Source: Oscillospiraceae bacterium
Lineage (GTDB): Bacteria; Bacillota; Clostridia; Oscillospirales; Ruminococcaceae
Assembly: GCA_012520915.1 (NCBI GenBank)
Contig: JAAYNJ010000017.1
Location: 186,001-250,000, forward strand
Direction of reading: 5' to 3'
DNA length: 64,000 bases
How positions within the stretch are numbered: position 1 is the first letter of the stretch; the number at the start of each line of letters is the position of its first letter. The translations under genes and the position numbers were made by a program. Shown in pieces: positions 51,588 through 60,523 of this stretch. The notes below the pieces were generated by a model, which worked only from the letters and a program-made list of their open reading frames with translations, was not told the DNA's origin and did not search any database.

Positions 51588-52388
51588 ATGATTGAGAAAA
51601 TTGTTAATGTAATTAAGGTTACCGGAAGAGCACCGTCCCAGGCGGAGGTGGACAGACTTTCAAACATCGAGTTTAAAAACATCCCGCCCGGAAAAGCGGA
51701 AGTTAAAAACGCATTTAAATACTTTTTACTCGGAATAGGTTTCGGCGTCGGAATGTTCTTTTTCGGACTGTGGGTAATAAAGAATTTTATAGGTCCCGGG
51801 GTTTTGATTTTCGGATATTTAGGTACCGCCGCCTCGCCCTTCGTCTTCGGCTTCGGAATAATCTCCCTTCTCAAACTGCTCGAATCCGCGAGAAAAACCA
51901 AAGCCTCAAAAGCTTTCCGCTGGATGTGGATTAACGCCGTTCTCGGCAGAGATGCCGTCGATAAACGCTTCGGCGAACCCGACTATGCGCTTTCCACCAT
52001 GAGACGGATAATTCCCGACGGCACCGTCTGCTCAAAAGAGGTGTTCTCAAATTATCTCGAATCAATCCGTTCGACTATGGGCGGTATATGCGACAAATAT
52101 TCGGCAAAATACAAAGAAGAGGGCTGGGGTGAAACCTCGCCTATGAAAGATTTTAAGATAACCGAGGAAAAGGAGCTTCTGCCCTATCTGCACCAAATCA
52201 CCGGCGTGGTTGCCCTTAGAGACAGGGTTTCGAAAACCGTAAACAAAAAGACCGAGATTCAGGTTCCGTCGATTGTGGAACTTCATATCAGCCAGTACTA
52301 CATCCGTGCGGGAAAATATTGGTTCCCGTATGACTGCACACCCGCATTTCAAATTGAAAAAAAGGAGGATTACGATGAATTCAAATAA
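51588..52388 (+). CDS. Membrane protein of unknown function
   Basis: 266 residues, ATG behind GGAGG. Two helices at about residues 43-100 (GIGFGVGMFFFGLWVI and FGYLGTAASPFVFGFGII) are followed by a soluble domain that is probably cytoplasmic, starting RKTKASKAFRWMWINAVLG. No recognised motif. The downstream start lies inside its last codons (14-base overlap), so the two are translationally coupled. Confidence 0.7.
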   Translation: MIEKIVNVIKVTGRAPSQAEVDRLSNIEFKNIPPGKAEVKNAFKYFLLGIGFGVGMFFFGLWVIKNFIGPGVLIFGYLGTAASPFVFGFGIISLLKLLESARKTKASKAFRWMWINAVLGRDAVDKRFGEPDYALSTMRRIIPDGTVCSKEVFSNYLESIRSTMGGICDKYSAKYKEEGWGETSPMKDFKITEEKELLPYLHQITGVVALRDRVSKTVNKKTEIQVPSIVELHISQYYIRAGKYWFPYDCTPAFQIEKKEDYDEFK

Positions 52389-53865
52389 CGGCGAAAACAA
52401 GGAGCAGGTTATCTGTAAAAATTGCGGAGCCGTACCGGGAGAGGAGGCTATGTTCTGCACCGTATGCGGGAGCTTTATAGACAGAACGCCCGAATACGCA
52501 AAAGCGGAAATTGAAACGCCCGTTCCCGCCTCCGACCTTACACATCAGACAACGGATCAGTATTTTTCACAGCAGCAGGAATATGCTTATCAATATCAAC
52601 CCGAAACTTTCGGAAATATCGACTATCAAAGCGATATCGGGACTGCGCAGCCGACGGAAACATATGCAAGCGACGCCGGATATCAAAACTATTCGGAAAC
52701 CGCGCAAACCGCTGAAACATATGAAAGCGGCGCAGGCTATCAAAATTATAATCAAACGATGCAGCCTGCCGAGGCTTACGGATACGACGCGGGAAATCAA
52801 AACTACGCCTACCCGGCAGAAGAGCCCATTCAGTATCAGCTGAACACACAGCAGCCGGTAAAGAAAAAGTCAAAGAAAAAGCTGATTATTATTTTGTCCT
52901 CAGTCCTGCTGGTTGCTATTGCCGCCGCGATTATAATCCCGCTGTCGATAAAAGCCTCAAAACAGGCAAAGTACGACGACGCGATACTGCTCATGGAAAG
53001 CGGCAGCTATGCGGAAGCCCAGACGATTTTTGCCGGACTCGGGGACTTTGAAGATTCGGCCGACAAGGCGTTGTTCTGTAAAAATTCCGCAACTTATGAG
53101 GATGCGATTGCCGATCTCGAAAATGAAGACTACGAAAACGCCAGGGCCAAATTTTTCGGTCTCGGAAGCTTTAAGGATTCGCCGGGAAAAGTGCAGTATT
53201 GCGACTATTTTATCTCCTATGGGGAAGCGGAGGGGCTTTTTAACTCGGGAGACTACGAAGCCGCAAGGGATATCTATAACCTGTTGCCCGCTGATTTGTT
53301 CCCGGATGCAATGGAGAAATACGACCTCTGCCTAAACAAGAAAGCGTACATCGATGCGGAAGGGTTATATAATGAAGGAAAGTTTTACGACGCCTACCTT
53401 GCATTTGAAGAACTCGGAGACTTTGAAGACGCATCCGAACGTCAGTTGCAGTGTGTGCAGCCTTTCCCGGGAACGGCCGCTACCTATCAGAACGAAGAAT
53501 ACTCATCCACCGATTTATCTCTTAAAATATCACCTTACAACGACGGAAACAGAAACTACCTTAAAATCTATACCGATACCGATGTGTTGGTATGTTGCGT
53601 CGCGATAGAGGTGGGAGATACAGCGAGAATTTCGCTTCCGGCGGGGAACTACAAGATTAAAAGAGCCTTCGGAACCGGAGAGTGGTTCGGAGAAACGGAT
53701 ATGTTCGGAGACGAGGGAACGTATTTTCTTATGATAAATTCCAATGAAGATACCGAGTATTTCTACCTCGAATACGGAGGAGACTATATCCTAACCATCG
53801 GTGCGCCCGGATATGTTCCCGGCAATCCGGTGGGCGAGGAAAATGAAGACAGAAACACCTTCTAA
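52375..53865 (+). CDS. Zinc-ribbon membrane protein with TPR-like extracytoplasmic repeats
   Basis: 496 residues. ATG 52375 is set by AAGGAGG; longer readings lack a site. A zinc ribbon opens the protein (CKNCGAVPGEEAMFCTVCG, two CxxC pairs). A Gln/Tyr/Ala-rich linker contains imperfect repeats (TYASDAGYQNYSETAQ, TYESGAGYQNYNQTMQ, AYGYDAGNQNYAYPAE), then one helix (about residues 167-187). Four helical-pair repeats follow, of the type DDAILLMESGSYAEAQTIFAGLGDF and YEDAIADLENEDYENARAKF in pieces, and finally a beta-rich C-terminal domain. Such zinc_ribbon-TM-TPR proteins are common surface proteins of Clostridia; the function is unknown. Confidence 0.78.
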   Translation: MNSNNGENKEQVICKNCGAVPGEEAMFCTVCGSFIDRTPEYAKAEIETPVPASDLTHQTTDQYFSQQQEYAYQYQPETFGNIDYQSDIGTAQPTETYASDAGYQNYSETAQTAETYESGAGYQNYNQTMQPAEAYGYDAGNQNYAYPAEEPIQYQLNTQQPVKKKSKKKLIIILSSVLLVAIAAAIIIPLSIKASKQAKYDDAILLMESGSYAEAQTIFAGLGDFEDSADKALFCKNSATYEDAIADLENEDYENARAKFFGLGSFKDSPGKVQYCDYFISYGEAEGLFNSGDYEAARDIYNLLPADLFPDAMEKYDLCLNKKAYIDAEGLYNEGKFYDAYLAFEELGDFEDASERQLQCVQPFPGTAATYQNEEYSSTDLSLKISPYNDGNRNYLKIYTDTDVLVCCVAIEVGDTARISLPAGNYKIKRAFGTGEWFGETDMFGDEGTYFLMINSNEDTEYFYLEYGGDYILTIGAPGYVPGNPVGEENEDRNTF

Positions 53866-53989
53866 AGCTTTCAATTAATAATAAAATCGGTCAGCCGGGT
53901 CTTGCCCGATTGACCGGTTTTCCTCTTTTTAAGCGGGGCGGACTTTATTAACTCTCACGAACGGGAGTTATAACGGAATAAAATATCCG

Positions 53990-54011
53990 TTTGTATGCAA
54001 TCAGCAGACAA
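53990..54011 (+). promoter_or_regulatory. Duplicated 22-base upstream element, copy 2
   Basis: TTTGTATGCAA, TCA, GCAGACAA; 20 of 22 positions equal copy 1 at 50193, and the downstream AAACTT is at the same 42-base offset. It lies 99 bases before the PEBP lipoprotein start. Confidence 0.6.
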
Positions 54012-54109
54012 ATGAAATTTGCTTTCGGGATAAACTTAAAAAAAGTGAAAATGGCGAAAAGCAAATAAAAAAGAATACAATAAGATTGACTTTGCGGAGG
54101 ATTAAAACA

Positions 54110-55312
54110 ATGAAGTCTTCATATTTAAGTTTTGTAATGATATTGGTGTTGCTGTTGACGGCGTGCTCCGGAACACCGGCAAAGACAAAGACGGAAGCCC
54201 CTGCGCTACCGAAACCGCAGACTGAAAAGGCCGAGGGACCGATATTAATGGAGGGCACGGTAAGTATAGAATACATCACCGAAGCGGCTGAGAGGCTTGC
54301 AAAGAACCCTGAGGATTTCGGCAGTTTCTTCGCGGAGTATAAGGAGAAAAACAGGGAAGGCATCGAGGACTTTACTCTGCGTAGTTACCGTCGCAACGGA
54401 TATATGCTCGATATGGGCAGCCTCGATTTAAGAGCAAAAAAGACCGCTGACGGAAACCGCGTGCTCATTTGTTTCGAACAGTTTGCAAACGAAAAAGCTT
54501 CATTGGATCTGAAAACCGGAGTGTTTCTTGACTGCATGGCGCAGCTGCCTGAAGAAAACATTCCGGATAGTCTGACAGAGTACGATACCTTAATAATAAT
54601 ATCCGCTTTTCCCAATACGGTTGCCTATTACGGGAGCACGATGTCAATACCTGGGATTCAATGGACTATCAATGTATCGTATTATGATACGGTATTGGAT
54701 ATATACACGACCATTGATGAGTTTGTCGGCAGCTATCCTCCCGGAACGGTTATGGTGAGCGAAGCTAAGAAATTCGAAGACGGGTCATATCCGATGGATC
54801 AGGCTGTGGAGTGCGCATTAAAATACGCCACCGGGAATTTGGATATGAAGGTTAGCAGCTCAAATATTGTTGAGGGTGAAATCCTGCCGCAACACGGAAT
54901 GTACGGGGAGCATATGGACGGAGATGTGCCGACGCTGTCTTTCCCCCTCTCAATAAAATATGCGCCGAAGGATACCGTGTGCTATGCGATAAAAATGACC
55001 GACCCGGACTCGGTGCCTCTCTGCGGATACGAATGGTACCACTGGACGGTCGTAAACCTGAAGGATGACGAACTGCCGGAAAACGCGAGCGTTTTAAGGG
55101 CGGCGAAGATGGTTCAGGGGAAAAACGATTTCGGAAAAATCGGTTACGGCGGCCCCACCCCTCCTGATAAACCGCATACCTATGTAATCACGGTCTATGC
55201 CCTCGATTGTGTTGTCGGACTTGAAAACGGGTTTACAAAAGAAGAATTTGAAGAGGCGATAAAAGGACATATCCTTGCCGAGGCGAGTATGGAGGGCCTT
55301 TATAACAATTGA
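54110..55312 (+). CDS. Lipoprotein with C-terminal PEBP (YbhB/Raf-kinase-inhibitor-like) domain
   Basis: 400 residues from ATG 54110 (GCGGAGG site). Lipobox LLLTA-C17 predicts a surface lipoprotein. Residues 50-240 form a domain of its own that I do not recognise (STMSIPGIQWTINVSYYDT). The C-terminal 150 residues are a PEBP domain: MTDPDSVPLCGYEWYHWTVV, NDFGKIGYGGPTPPDKPHTY and VYALD, then GHILAEASMEGLY, with the anion-pocket Asp-Pro, His and Gly-Gly-Pro-x-Pro-Pro motifs intact. Secreted PEBP fusions of this type are unusual. The location 4 kb from a Ser/Thr kinase gene is suggestive only. Confidence 0.87.
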   Translation: MKSSYLSFVMILVLLLTACSGTPAKTKTEAPALPKPQTEKAEGPILMEGTVSIEYITEAAERLAKNPEDFGSFFAEYKEKNREGIEDFTLRSYRRNGYMLDMGSLDLRAKKTADGNRVLICFEQFANEKASLDLKTGVFLDCMAQLPEENIPDSLTEYDTLIIISAFPNTVAYYGSTMSIPGIQWTINVSYYDTVLDIYTTIDEFVGSYPPGTVMVSEAKKFEDGSYPMDQAVECALKYATGNLDMKVSSSNIVEGEILPQHGMYGEHMDGDVPTLSFPLSIKYAPKDTVCYAIKMTDPDSVPLCGYEWYHWTVVNLKDDELPENASVLRAAKMVQGKNDFGKIGYGGPTPPDKPHTYVITVYALDCVVGLENGFTKEEFEEAIKGHILAEASMEGLYNN

Positions 55313-55343
55313 TTTGCATTATTGATAACGGAGAAAGAGCGAA

Positions 55344-55904
55344 ATGAAAAAGATTAAAAGAGCCGCCGTTTTTACGGTTATTATGATTATCTGTCTGATG
55401 ATGTTGGCCGGTTGCGGGAAAAAACCCGACTTGTATTTTGTCAGCTACAGCGGAACAACTAAAAAATATGCCGAAGAAGATTTCGGAAAAGCCTTCGAGG
55501 TGAAAATGACCGATCCGGCAATCGTGAAGGCATCTCCCGGGAAAGGCGATTATGTGGTTTTGCAGATGAGCGGTCAGCGAAACCTGGATCTGAATAATAT
55601 TTCTATCTCGGAGGACGGCGGGGAATGGGTTGACTATCTGCTGTTCTGGGCGAAATCGGAGTACAACAGGACATGGAGCGATCCGAATGCCTATCAGAAG
55701 GATGTTGAAGAATTGGCTTCAAAAGGCATAAAGGTTTTAATGTATGTAAGCGGGACCGGCCGCAACGGGGAGGGATTTTGCACCGAGGCGCACTGGATGG
55801 AGAAAGGCGAATTAAAAAGCGAAACCGGATATTATATAAGTACCTACGACTATAAAACTGAAGACATCATGAAGGACATAAACGAATATTTTTTGGGACT
55901 TTAG
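55344..55904 (+). CDS. Small lipoprotein of unknown function
   Basis: 186 residues. Lipobox MMLAG-C24 follows a clear signal helix. The mature part (YFVSYSGTTKKYAEEDFGKAF near the start, DYVVLQMSGQRNLDLNNISI, VLMYVSGTGRNGEGF) resembles no family I know. It lies 31 bases after the PEBP lipoprotein gene and is probably co-transcribed. A terminator follows at 55968. Confidence 0.68.
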   Translation: MKKIKRAAVFTVIMIICLMMLAGCGKKPDLYFVSYSGTTKKYAEEDFGKAFEVKMTDPAIVKASPGKGDYVVLQMSGQRNLDLNNISISEDGGEWVDYLLFWAKSEYNRTWSDPNAYQKDVEELASKGIKVLMYVSGTGRNGEGFCTEAHWMEKGELKSETGYYISTYDYKTEDIMKDINEYFLGL

Positions 55905-55967
55905 AAAAGCGGATTTAATCGAAAACAAAACCCCCGCAAGACAGGCAAAAATAAAAGTCGATTTTTA

Positions 55968-56010
55968 AAAGGTGCCGTGTTTTATAAATATTCGGCACCT
56001 TTGCTTTTTC
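55968..56010 (+). terminator. Intrinsic terminator after the two lipoprotein genes
   Basis: 10-bp stem AAAGGTGCCG (55968-55977) with 55993-56002, 15-base loop, then GCTTTTTC. Confidence 0.75.
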
Positions 56011-56090
56011 AAAAAATTACACAGTTTATGACAAATATGAATCTATAGATTTATATATTCGGGTTGAGGCGATAAAGGTTAACTACAGTC

Positions 56091-56118
56091 TTGAGAAAGA
56101 TAAAAACTGTTATATAAT
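56091..56118 (+). promoter_or_regulatory. Promoter of the FUSC-like gene
   Basis: TTGAGA (56091-56096), a 16-base spacer, TATAAT (56113-56118). Confidence 0.6.
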
Positions 56119-56179
56119 TATAGGCAGGGTAAGAAGGTGCCGGATTCAAACTTATTGATATTGAAGAAGGGTGGCGCAA

Positions 56180-56764
56180 TTGATTAAAAAGCGTCTGGGT
56201 CAAATTTTAAAACAGTTCAGCGTAGGTATGAGGATTATTAAGACGGTAATATCCATATATCTATCCATAGTTATCAGTTTGGCTATAAACGGCCAGCCTA
56301 CCAGTGCGGCCATAGCCGCCTTTATTTGCACCAGATCCAGCAACAAGGATTCTGTGGATACGGGTAAAACAAGGGCAATCGGCACCCTGATAGGCGCGTT
56401 GTTTTCCCTGGTTTTTATTATTATCATAAAGTATTTTAATGTAGAGCTTTTTACCCATGGTTATTACATTATGCTCAGCCTGTTGTTAATACCTATAATC
56501 AAGGTTACAATTTGGCTCAAGATACCGGGCGCTACCGTCAGTGCCTGTATAGTGGTGCTTATTACGCTCTTAAGCTATGTCAAAGACGGAGACCCCCATG
56601 TGCGAATAATCTATAGATTTGTAGATACAATAATAGGCGTTATCGTAGCGATTATTGTCAATAAAGTTTTATCCTTTGAAAAAGATGAAAAAGAGGGGGA
56701 AAAGGAAAAACCTGATAAAGACAAAGGCGCAATAAAAGAAAGCGCCGATACTAATGAATTATAA
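56180..56764 (+). CDS. Small FUSC/aromatic acid exporter-family-like membrane protein
   Basis: 194 residues. TTG 56180 lies 8 bases after AAGAAGGG; a GTG at 56171 overlaps the ribosome site. Helices include RIIKTVISIYLSIVISLAI and TRAIGTLIGALFSLVFIIIIKYF (split by the conserved Arg-x-x-Gly-Thr), ending in a charged Glu/Lys tail. TVISIYLSIVIS plus AAIAAFICTR and the RAIGTLIGAL motif match the DUF939/aromatic acid exporter group. No energy source or substrate is shown. Confidence 0.75.
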   Translation: MIKKRLGQILKQFSVGMRIIKTVISIYLSIVISLAINGQPTSAAIAAFICTRSSNKDSVDTGKTRAIGTLIGALFSLVFIIIIKYFNVELFTHGYYIMLSLLLIPIIKVTIWLKIPGATVSACIVVLITLLSYVKDGDPHVRIIYRFVDTIIGVIVAIIVNKVLSFEKDEKEGEKEKPDKDKGAIKESADTNEL

Positions 56765-56851
56765 AACCGATGCGGCTTTTAAGAATCAGCTGCAGTTTAA
56801 CCGGTGAAACCTAATCCCGTTGTTTCAGATGCAAAACCTCATAGACAACAA

Positions 56852-56878
56852 AAAACTGCCGGATAAACCGGCAGTTTT
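56852..56878. terminator. Bidirectional terminator between FUSC-like and GNAT genes
   Basis: Perfect 11-bp stem AAAACTGCCGG (56852-56862) with 56868-56878 and a 5-base loop. Confidence 0.85.
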
Positions 56879-56892
56879 ATAATTAATAACTA

Positions 56893-57375
56893 TTAAAGAA
56901 TCATCTCGAACTCGATTTCGTGGCTCATGGGTATTCCGGTAAACCTGCTTATCTTGGGTATTGAGGGTTTGAGATAGCGGTTTTCGTTTATTGAGTTCCG
57001 ATAAATCTTTACCATGTCAAAACCGTTTCTCTGATAAAAACTTATTGATTTCATATTGTCGTTTGTCGTCATAACAACAAGACGTTGACAACCGTGCGCG
57101 CGTGCAATTCCCGCAACCCTGTCAATCAGTTTTGCGGCTATTCCGATTCCCTCTATCAAACTGTTGAGTGTGACTATTTCACATTCCGTCGGTCTTATGT
57201 CGTAGGTTATCAAGGCAACTATTTTTTTGCTCTCTTCGTTTTCCAAAAGAAAACCTTCGCAGGTTGTAGAGTCGAAAATTTCTCCCCTGATGAGAATGTC
57301 CGTTGAAAGCCAGTGGCGTGCTATGAACTCGTTTACTTTTTCTCTGTTTTCAGGTCCTATAGGTAAAAACTTCAT
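56893..57375 (-). CDS. GNAT-family N-acetyltransferase
   Basis: 160 residues from ATG 57375, 5 bases after GGGGAGG; an upstream in-frame Met at 57441 has no site. The GNAT core is visible: CEIVTLNSLIEGIGIAAKLI with the acetyl-CoA loop, then RAHGCQRLVVMTTNDNMKSISFYQRNGFDMV, the usual late motif. The acceptor is unknown. Confidence 0.88.
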   Translation of the reverse strand: MKFLPIGPENREKVNEFIARHWLSTDILIRGEIFDSTTCEGFLLENEESKKIVALITYDIRPTECEIVTLNSLIEGIGIAAKLIDRVAGIARAHGCQRLVVMTTNDNMKSISFYQRNGFDMVKIYRNSINENRYLKPSIPKISRFTGIPMSHEIEFEMIL

Positions 57376-57579
57376 AATTTCCTCCCCGATACCGCTAAAG
57401 CTCCTCTCTCTAAAAAGTAATAATACCTTGAAAATCCCCATTTATCAATATTAACATCTTTAAATTTTTCTAAAAATGTGATAGATTAATATTCATGTGT
57501 AAATAATAGATAAATTTCGAGATGGAATATTGTGTAATATTCCCTCGGTATTCAGTTTATATAGAAAAGAAGGCAAATT

Positions 57580-58866
57580 ATGTTAAATCTCATTACCAAT
57601 CTGTTTTCCGAGATAAACCCGATTCTTGCCGTGTTTATCGTGACAATGACTTTGTTGTCCGCCTTTATGGGCGGTTATGCTTTGATATCCTTTTTGAACA
57701 ACTTCGGAAAATATAAGACGCCGACCCTGCCCGATAATCCGCGCACAAGGTTCAAGGTGCTCATACCTGCCCACAACGAAAGGCGTGTAATTGCCGATTG
57801 CATAAAATCGGTTTTTGAGAGCGACTATCCGAGGGATATGATGGATGTCATCGTTTTGGCAAACAACTGCAGCGACGACACCGCCGAGGTTGCAAGACAG
57901 GCCGGCGCAAAGGTGGTTGAGGTGGAGGACTCGAGGATAAATTCAAAAGCGAGCGCTTTGAGCTGGTATTTCAGAAACTCCGATCTGATGACCCATAAAG
58001 ACGAAACGCTTTTTATGGTCGATGCCGACAATATCATTGATAAAAACGCGCTGAGATATCTCGATGTGTCCCTTTCGAAGGGATATAAGGTCGTGCAGTC
58101 CCGCTGTCTCGCGCTAAACAGAAACGCATCTGCGGCGACGGGAATTATGGCGATATTCTTTGCGGCTGAAAACCGGATTTGGAATCTTCCGCACTCGAAC
58201 AGAGGACAGACCACGCTGATGAAAGGCACCGGCTGCGCGATAAAAATTTCACATCTTGCGGATATAGGCTGGAAGGTGGAGAGCTTGAGCGATGATGTGG
58301 AATTCAGCCTTAGAACGATACTTTCGGGGAATACGATACACTACAACGACAAAGCCACGGTGTATGCGGAATTTGCAACCGAACCGGAAACCCTCTGGAA
58401 ACAGCTCAGGCGCTGGTACTCCGGACAGTGGGATGTAATGGGAAGATATTTTCCCAAACTGGTAAAACGGATGCTGCATGACTTTAATTCGAATCTGATG
58501 GTCCCCTTCGTGCTTTTGCTCATGCCGATACTGACGGTAATGTCGATTATAAAGCTGATGTTTATACCTATGATTAATGAAATGATCTTCGGAAATACTT
58601 CGACGCATATCGCGGTTCTATCGGTACTGTCGTTTATAACAGTCAGCTATTCGGGGACGGTGGCTTTTTCGATATTCGTTCTGAAGCTGGACGGGCAGAG
58701 CTTAAACGGCATCTGGAAGGGCATTCTGCTCACACCCTTCTACGGCATATTTGCGGGATTGAACTGCGTGTACAGCCTTATAAATCCTAAAAAGAGCTGG
58801 GAGCCGATAAAACACGGATTGAGACGCGGGAGAATTAAAAAGAAAAGCAGGGCGACAAACCGGTAG
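57580..58866 (+). CDS. Membrane glycosyltransferase, GT2 family
   Basis: 428 residues. One N-terminal helix (about 14-40), a cytoplasmic GT2 domain (FKVLIPAHNERRVIADCIKS at about 58; VLANNCSDDTAEVARQAGA; DxD as LFMVDADN; LSDDVEFS catalytic acid; QLRRWYSGQ), then three or four C-terminal helices. This is the layout of processive synthases of beta-linked polysaccharides. The motifs are complete. It stands alone between terminators, so the product is unknown; it may act with the sugar-related genes at 43-48 kb, but nothing in the sequence links them. Confidence 0.9.
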   Translation: MLNLITNLFSEINPILAVFIVTMTLLSAFMGGYALISFLNNFGKYKTPTLPDNPRTRFKVLIPAHNERRVIADCIKSVFESDYPRDMMDVIVLANNCSDDTAEVARQAGAKVVEVEDSRINSKASALSWYFRNSDLMTHKDETLFMVDADNIIDKNALRYLDVSLSKGYKVVQSRCLALNRNASAATGIMAIFFAAENRIWNLPHSNRGQTTLMKGTGCAIKISHLADIGWKVESLSDDVEFSLRTILSGNTIHYNDKATVYAEFATEPETLWKQLRRWYSGQWDVMGRYFPKLVKRMLHDFNSNLMVPFVLLLMPILTVMSIIKLMFIPMINEMIFGNTSTHIAVLSVLSFITVSYSGTVAFSIFVLKLDGQSLNGIWKGILLTPFYGIFAGLNCVYSLINPKKSWEPIKHGLRRGRIKKKSRATNR

Positions 58867-58887
58867 CATATAAAAAACAATCAAATC

Positions 58888-58919
58888 AAAGGGGGCTTTT
58901 TATAAAGCCTCCCTTTTTT
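58888..58919 (+). terminator. Intrinsic terminator after the GT2 gene
   Basis: AAAGGGGGCTTT pairs with AAAGCCTCCCTTT with one bulge, followed by a T run. Confidence 0.7.
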
Positions 58920-58989
58920 AACTTTCCTGTTATTGAAGGAAGAAGTGAAGAATGATAAACTGGGTTTACCTTTTTAAGGAGGACTTTAT

Positions 58990-59457
58990 ATGTTGAGCTG
59001 CGAGCTGCAGGAAAAACTGATGAGAATTGCACAACAACAGGCCGCCCTTGCCGTGGAGCGCGGAGACTATCCGTTCGGAGGTCTGATTGCCGATAAAGAG
59101 GGGAATGTAATAGTAAAAGACGGCAACCGTGAAAAGACGCTCGGCTGCCCCACCCGCCATGCGGAGATGACATTGCTTGAAAAAGCATGTAAAGAACTCG
59201 GCACAAACGACTTGAGCGGTTATATTTTGATGTGCAACGCCGAACCCTGTTCGATGTGTTCCTCCGCCATTATCAAATGCGGTATCCGCGAAATTTATTT
59301 CGGCGCCGACATGGAAGAGTTCTGCAATCCGCTTTTGCGTGTGGCGGAGGTGGCGGAATATACAAAAGGAGAACTTTTAGTGGTGCCTGGGATTTTAAAG
59401 GAAGAGTGTACCGCACAGATTTTTGCGGCGCGCGAAGAGCAAAACGAATGGGTGTAG
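58990..59457 (+). CDS. Nucleoside/base deaminase, zinc-dependent (CMP/guanine deaminase fold)
   Basis: 155 residues, ATG behind AAGGAGG. Zinc site: RHAEMTLLEKA (His and catalytic Glu) and CNAEPCSMCSSAIIKCGI (PCxxC cysteines). The spacing and the FGGLIADKEGNVI start resemble guanine/cytosine-type deaminases and TadA relatives; the exact base is not decided. It may join the nucleoside hydrolases in salvage. Confidence 0.88.
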   Translation: MLSCELQEKLMRIAQQQAALAVERGDYPFGGLIADKEGNVIVKDGNREKTLGCPTRHAEMTLLEKACKELGTNDLSGYILMCNAEPCSMCSSAIIKCGIREIYFGADMEEFCNPLLRVAEVAEYTKGELLVVPGILKEECTAQIFAAREEQNEWV

Positions 59458-59470
59458 ATATAATAAAAGA

Positions 59471-59497
59471 CGGTTCCGGAAAGGAGCCGCTTTTTTT
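59471..59497. terminator. Terminator between deaminase and Nudix genes
   Basis: CGGTTCC (59471-59477) pairs with GGAGCCG (59483-59489) with one G-U pair, then seven Ts on the plus strand and a T-rich tail on the minus strand. Confidence 0.7.
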
Positions 59498-59514
59498 ATG
59501 ATTTTATTTTAAAA

Positions 59515-59964
59515 CTATTTTATTATGGTTTCCCAGCCGCCGGCCGTTTGTTTATAAATAAATTCCGTCAAATCCTCTTCTAAAAATATTCTGAGGAGTT
59601 CATGGAAATCTTTGACGAGCTCCTTTTCAGGCAGATTGTCCTTTTTAAACCAGCGGATCTCTCCCTCGTCGGATCCGTGACATTCTCCGCTGTATTCGTC
59701 GGTTTTAAAGAGAAATACGATATATCTCCCGTTCTCTATCGGAAACTGTTTTATTCCGCAGAGTTTCGGGTTTTTTATATCGAGGGAAGTTTCTTCCTTT
59801 ATCTCCCTTATCACCGCATCGACTATCGATTCGTTTGTTTCGATATGACCTCCGGGGAGGACATAGCCTTTATAGTCGTCCCTGTCTCTGTGCTGCAGGA
59901 GGTATTCATCTTCATTATAGACAAGGCACAATACCGCGAGTTCCGTGTTTTCCGTTCTGGCCAA
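59515..59964 (-). CDS. Nudix hydrolase
   Basis: 149 residues from TTG 59964 (AAGGAG upstream), giving the start ARTENTELAVLCLVYN; the longer frame overlaps the previous gene. The Nudix box reads GGHIETNESIVDAVIREIKE ETS: G-x5-E-x7-REIxEE is present, with Ser where Gly is usual. Members cleave nucleotide-like diphosphates, for example 8-oxo-dGTP. The substrate is not defined. Last gene of a minus-strand group with two GNAT proteins. Confidence 0.88.
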   Translation of the reverse strand: MARTENTELAVLCLVYNEDEYLLQHRDRDDYKGYVLPGGHIETNESIVDAVIREIKEETSLDIKNPKLCGIKQFPIENGRYIVFLFKTDEYSGECHGSDEGEIRWFKKDNLPEKELVKDFHELLRIFLEEDLTEFIYKQTAGGWETIIK

Positions 59965-59974
59965 AATAATCTCC

Positions 59975-60523
59975 TTATAATTTGTCGATCGAATAACAGA
60001 AGAGATCTTCTCTCCTACCCGTGTTTTTGTCGATGACATATCCCTTTAATGTGGCGTCGTAGCTCATGCCGGCCTTTTGCATAACCCTGCCGGAAGCGGG
60101 GTTTGTGCTTATGTGCTTTGCAAAAACCTTCTCTGCGCCGACTTCCTCAAACATGTATTTTATAAATGCCGTAAGAGCTTCAGAGGCATAGCCTTTATTC
60201 CAAAACCTGCTGCCGTAGCAATACCCCACTTCGACCGTTTTGTCTTTAATCGAACCGCCCACCGCGTCTATCTCTCCTATGAGTTCGCCGGTCTCTTTGA
60301 GCTCAACCACCCAGTCAAAAAAGAAGTTATCGTCATAGTTTACCGCTTTAAATGCGACATATTCTTTGGTAGTTACTAAATTTTCGTGCTTGTCCCAAGT
60401 GACATATCTCGCGGTAAGGGGGTCGCTCGTCCAGTTTTTATAAATCATCTCCGCGTCGTCGATAGACATCCGTCTCATTATAAGCCTTTCGGTCTCAATC
60501 TCTTTTGTGCCGATTCCCTTCAT
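59975..60523 (-). CDS. RimJ/RimL-type GNAT acetyltransferase
   Basis: 182 residues from ATG 60523 (GGGGGG site), overlapping the upstream stop (ATGA). It begins with IETERLIMRRMSIDDAEMI, the RimJ/L opening, and has VEVGYCYGSRFWNKGYASEA as the acetyl-CoA region and NPASGRVMQKAGM near the end. Modelled targets in this family include ribosomal-protein N-termini and small amines. Confidence 0.9.
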   Translation of the reverse strand: MKGIGTKEIETERLIMRRMSIDDAEMIYKNWTSDPLTARYVTWDKHENLVTTKEYVAFKAVNYDDNFFFDWVVELKETGELIGEIDAVGGSIKDKTVEVGYCYGSRFWNKGYASEALTAFIKYMFEEVGAEKVFAKHISTNPASGRVMQKAGMSYDATLKGYVIDKNTGRREDLFCYSIDKL

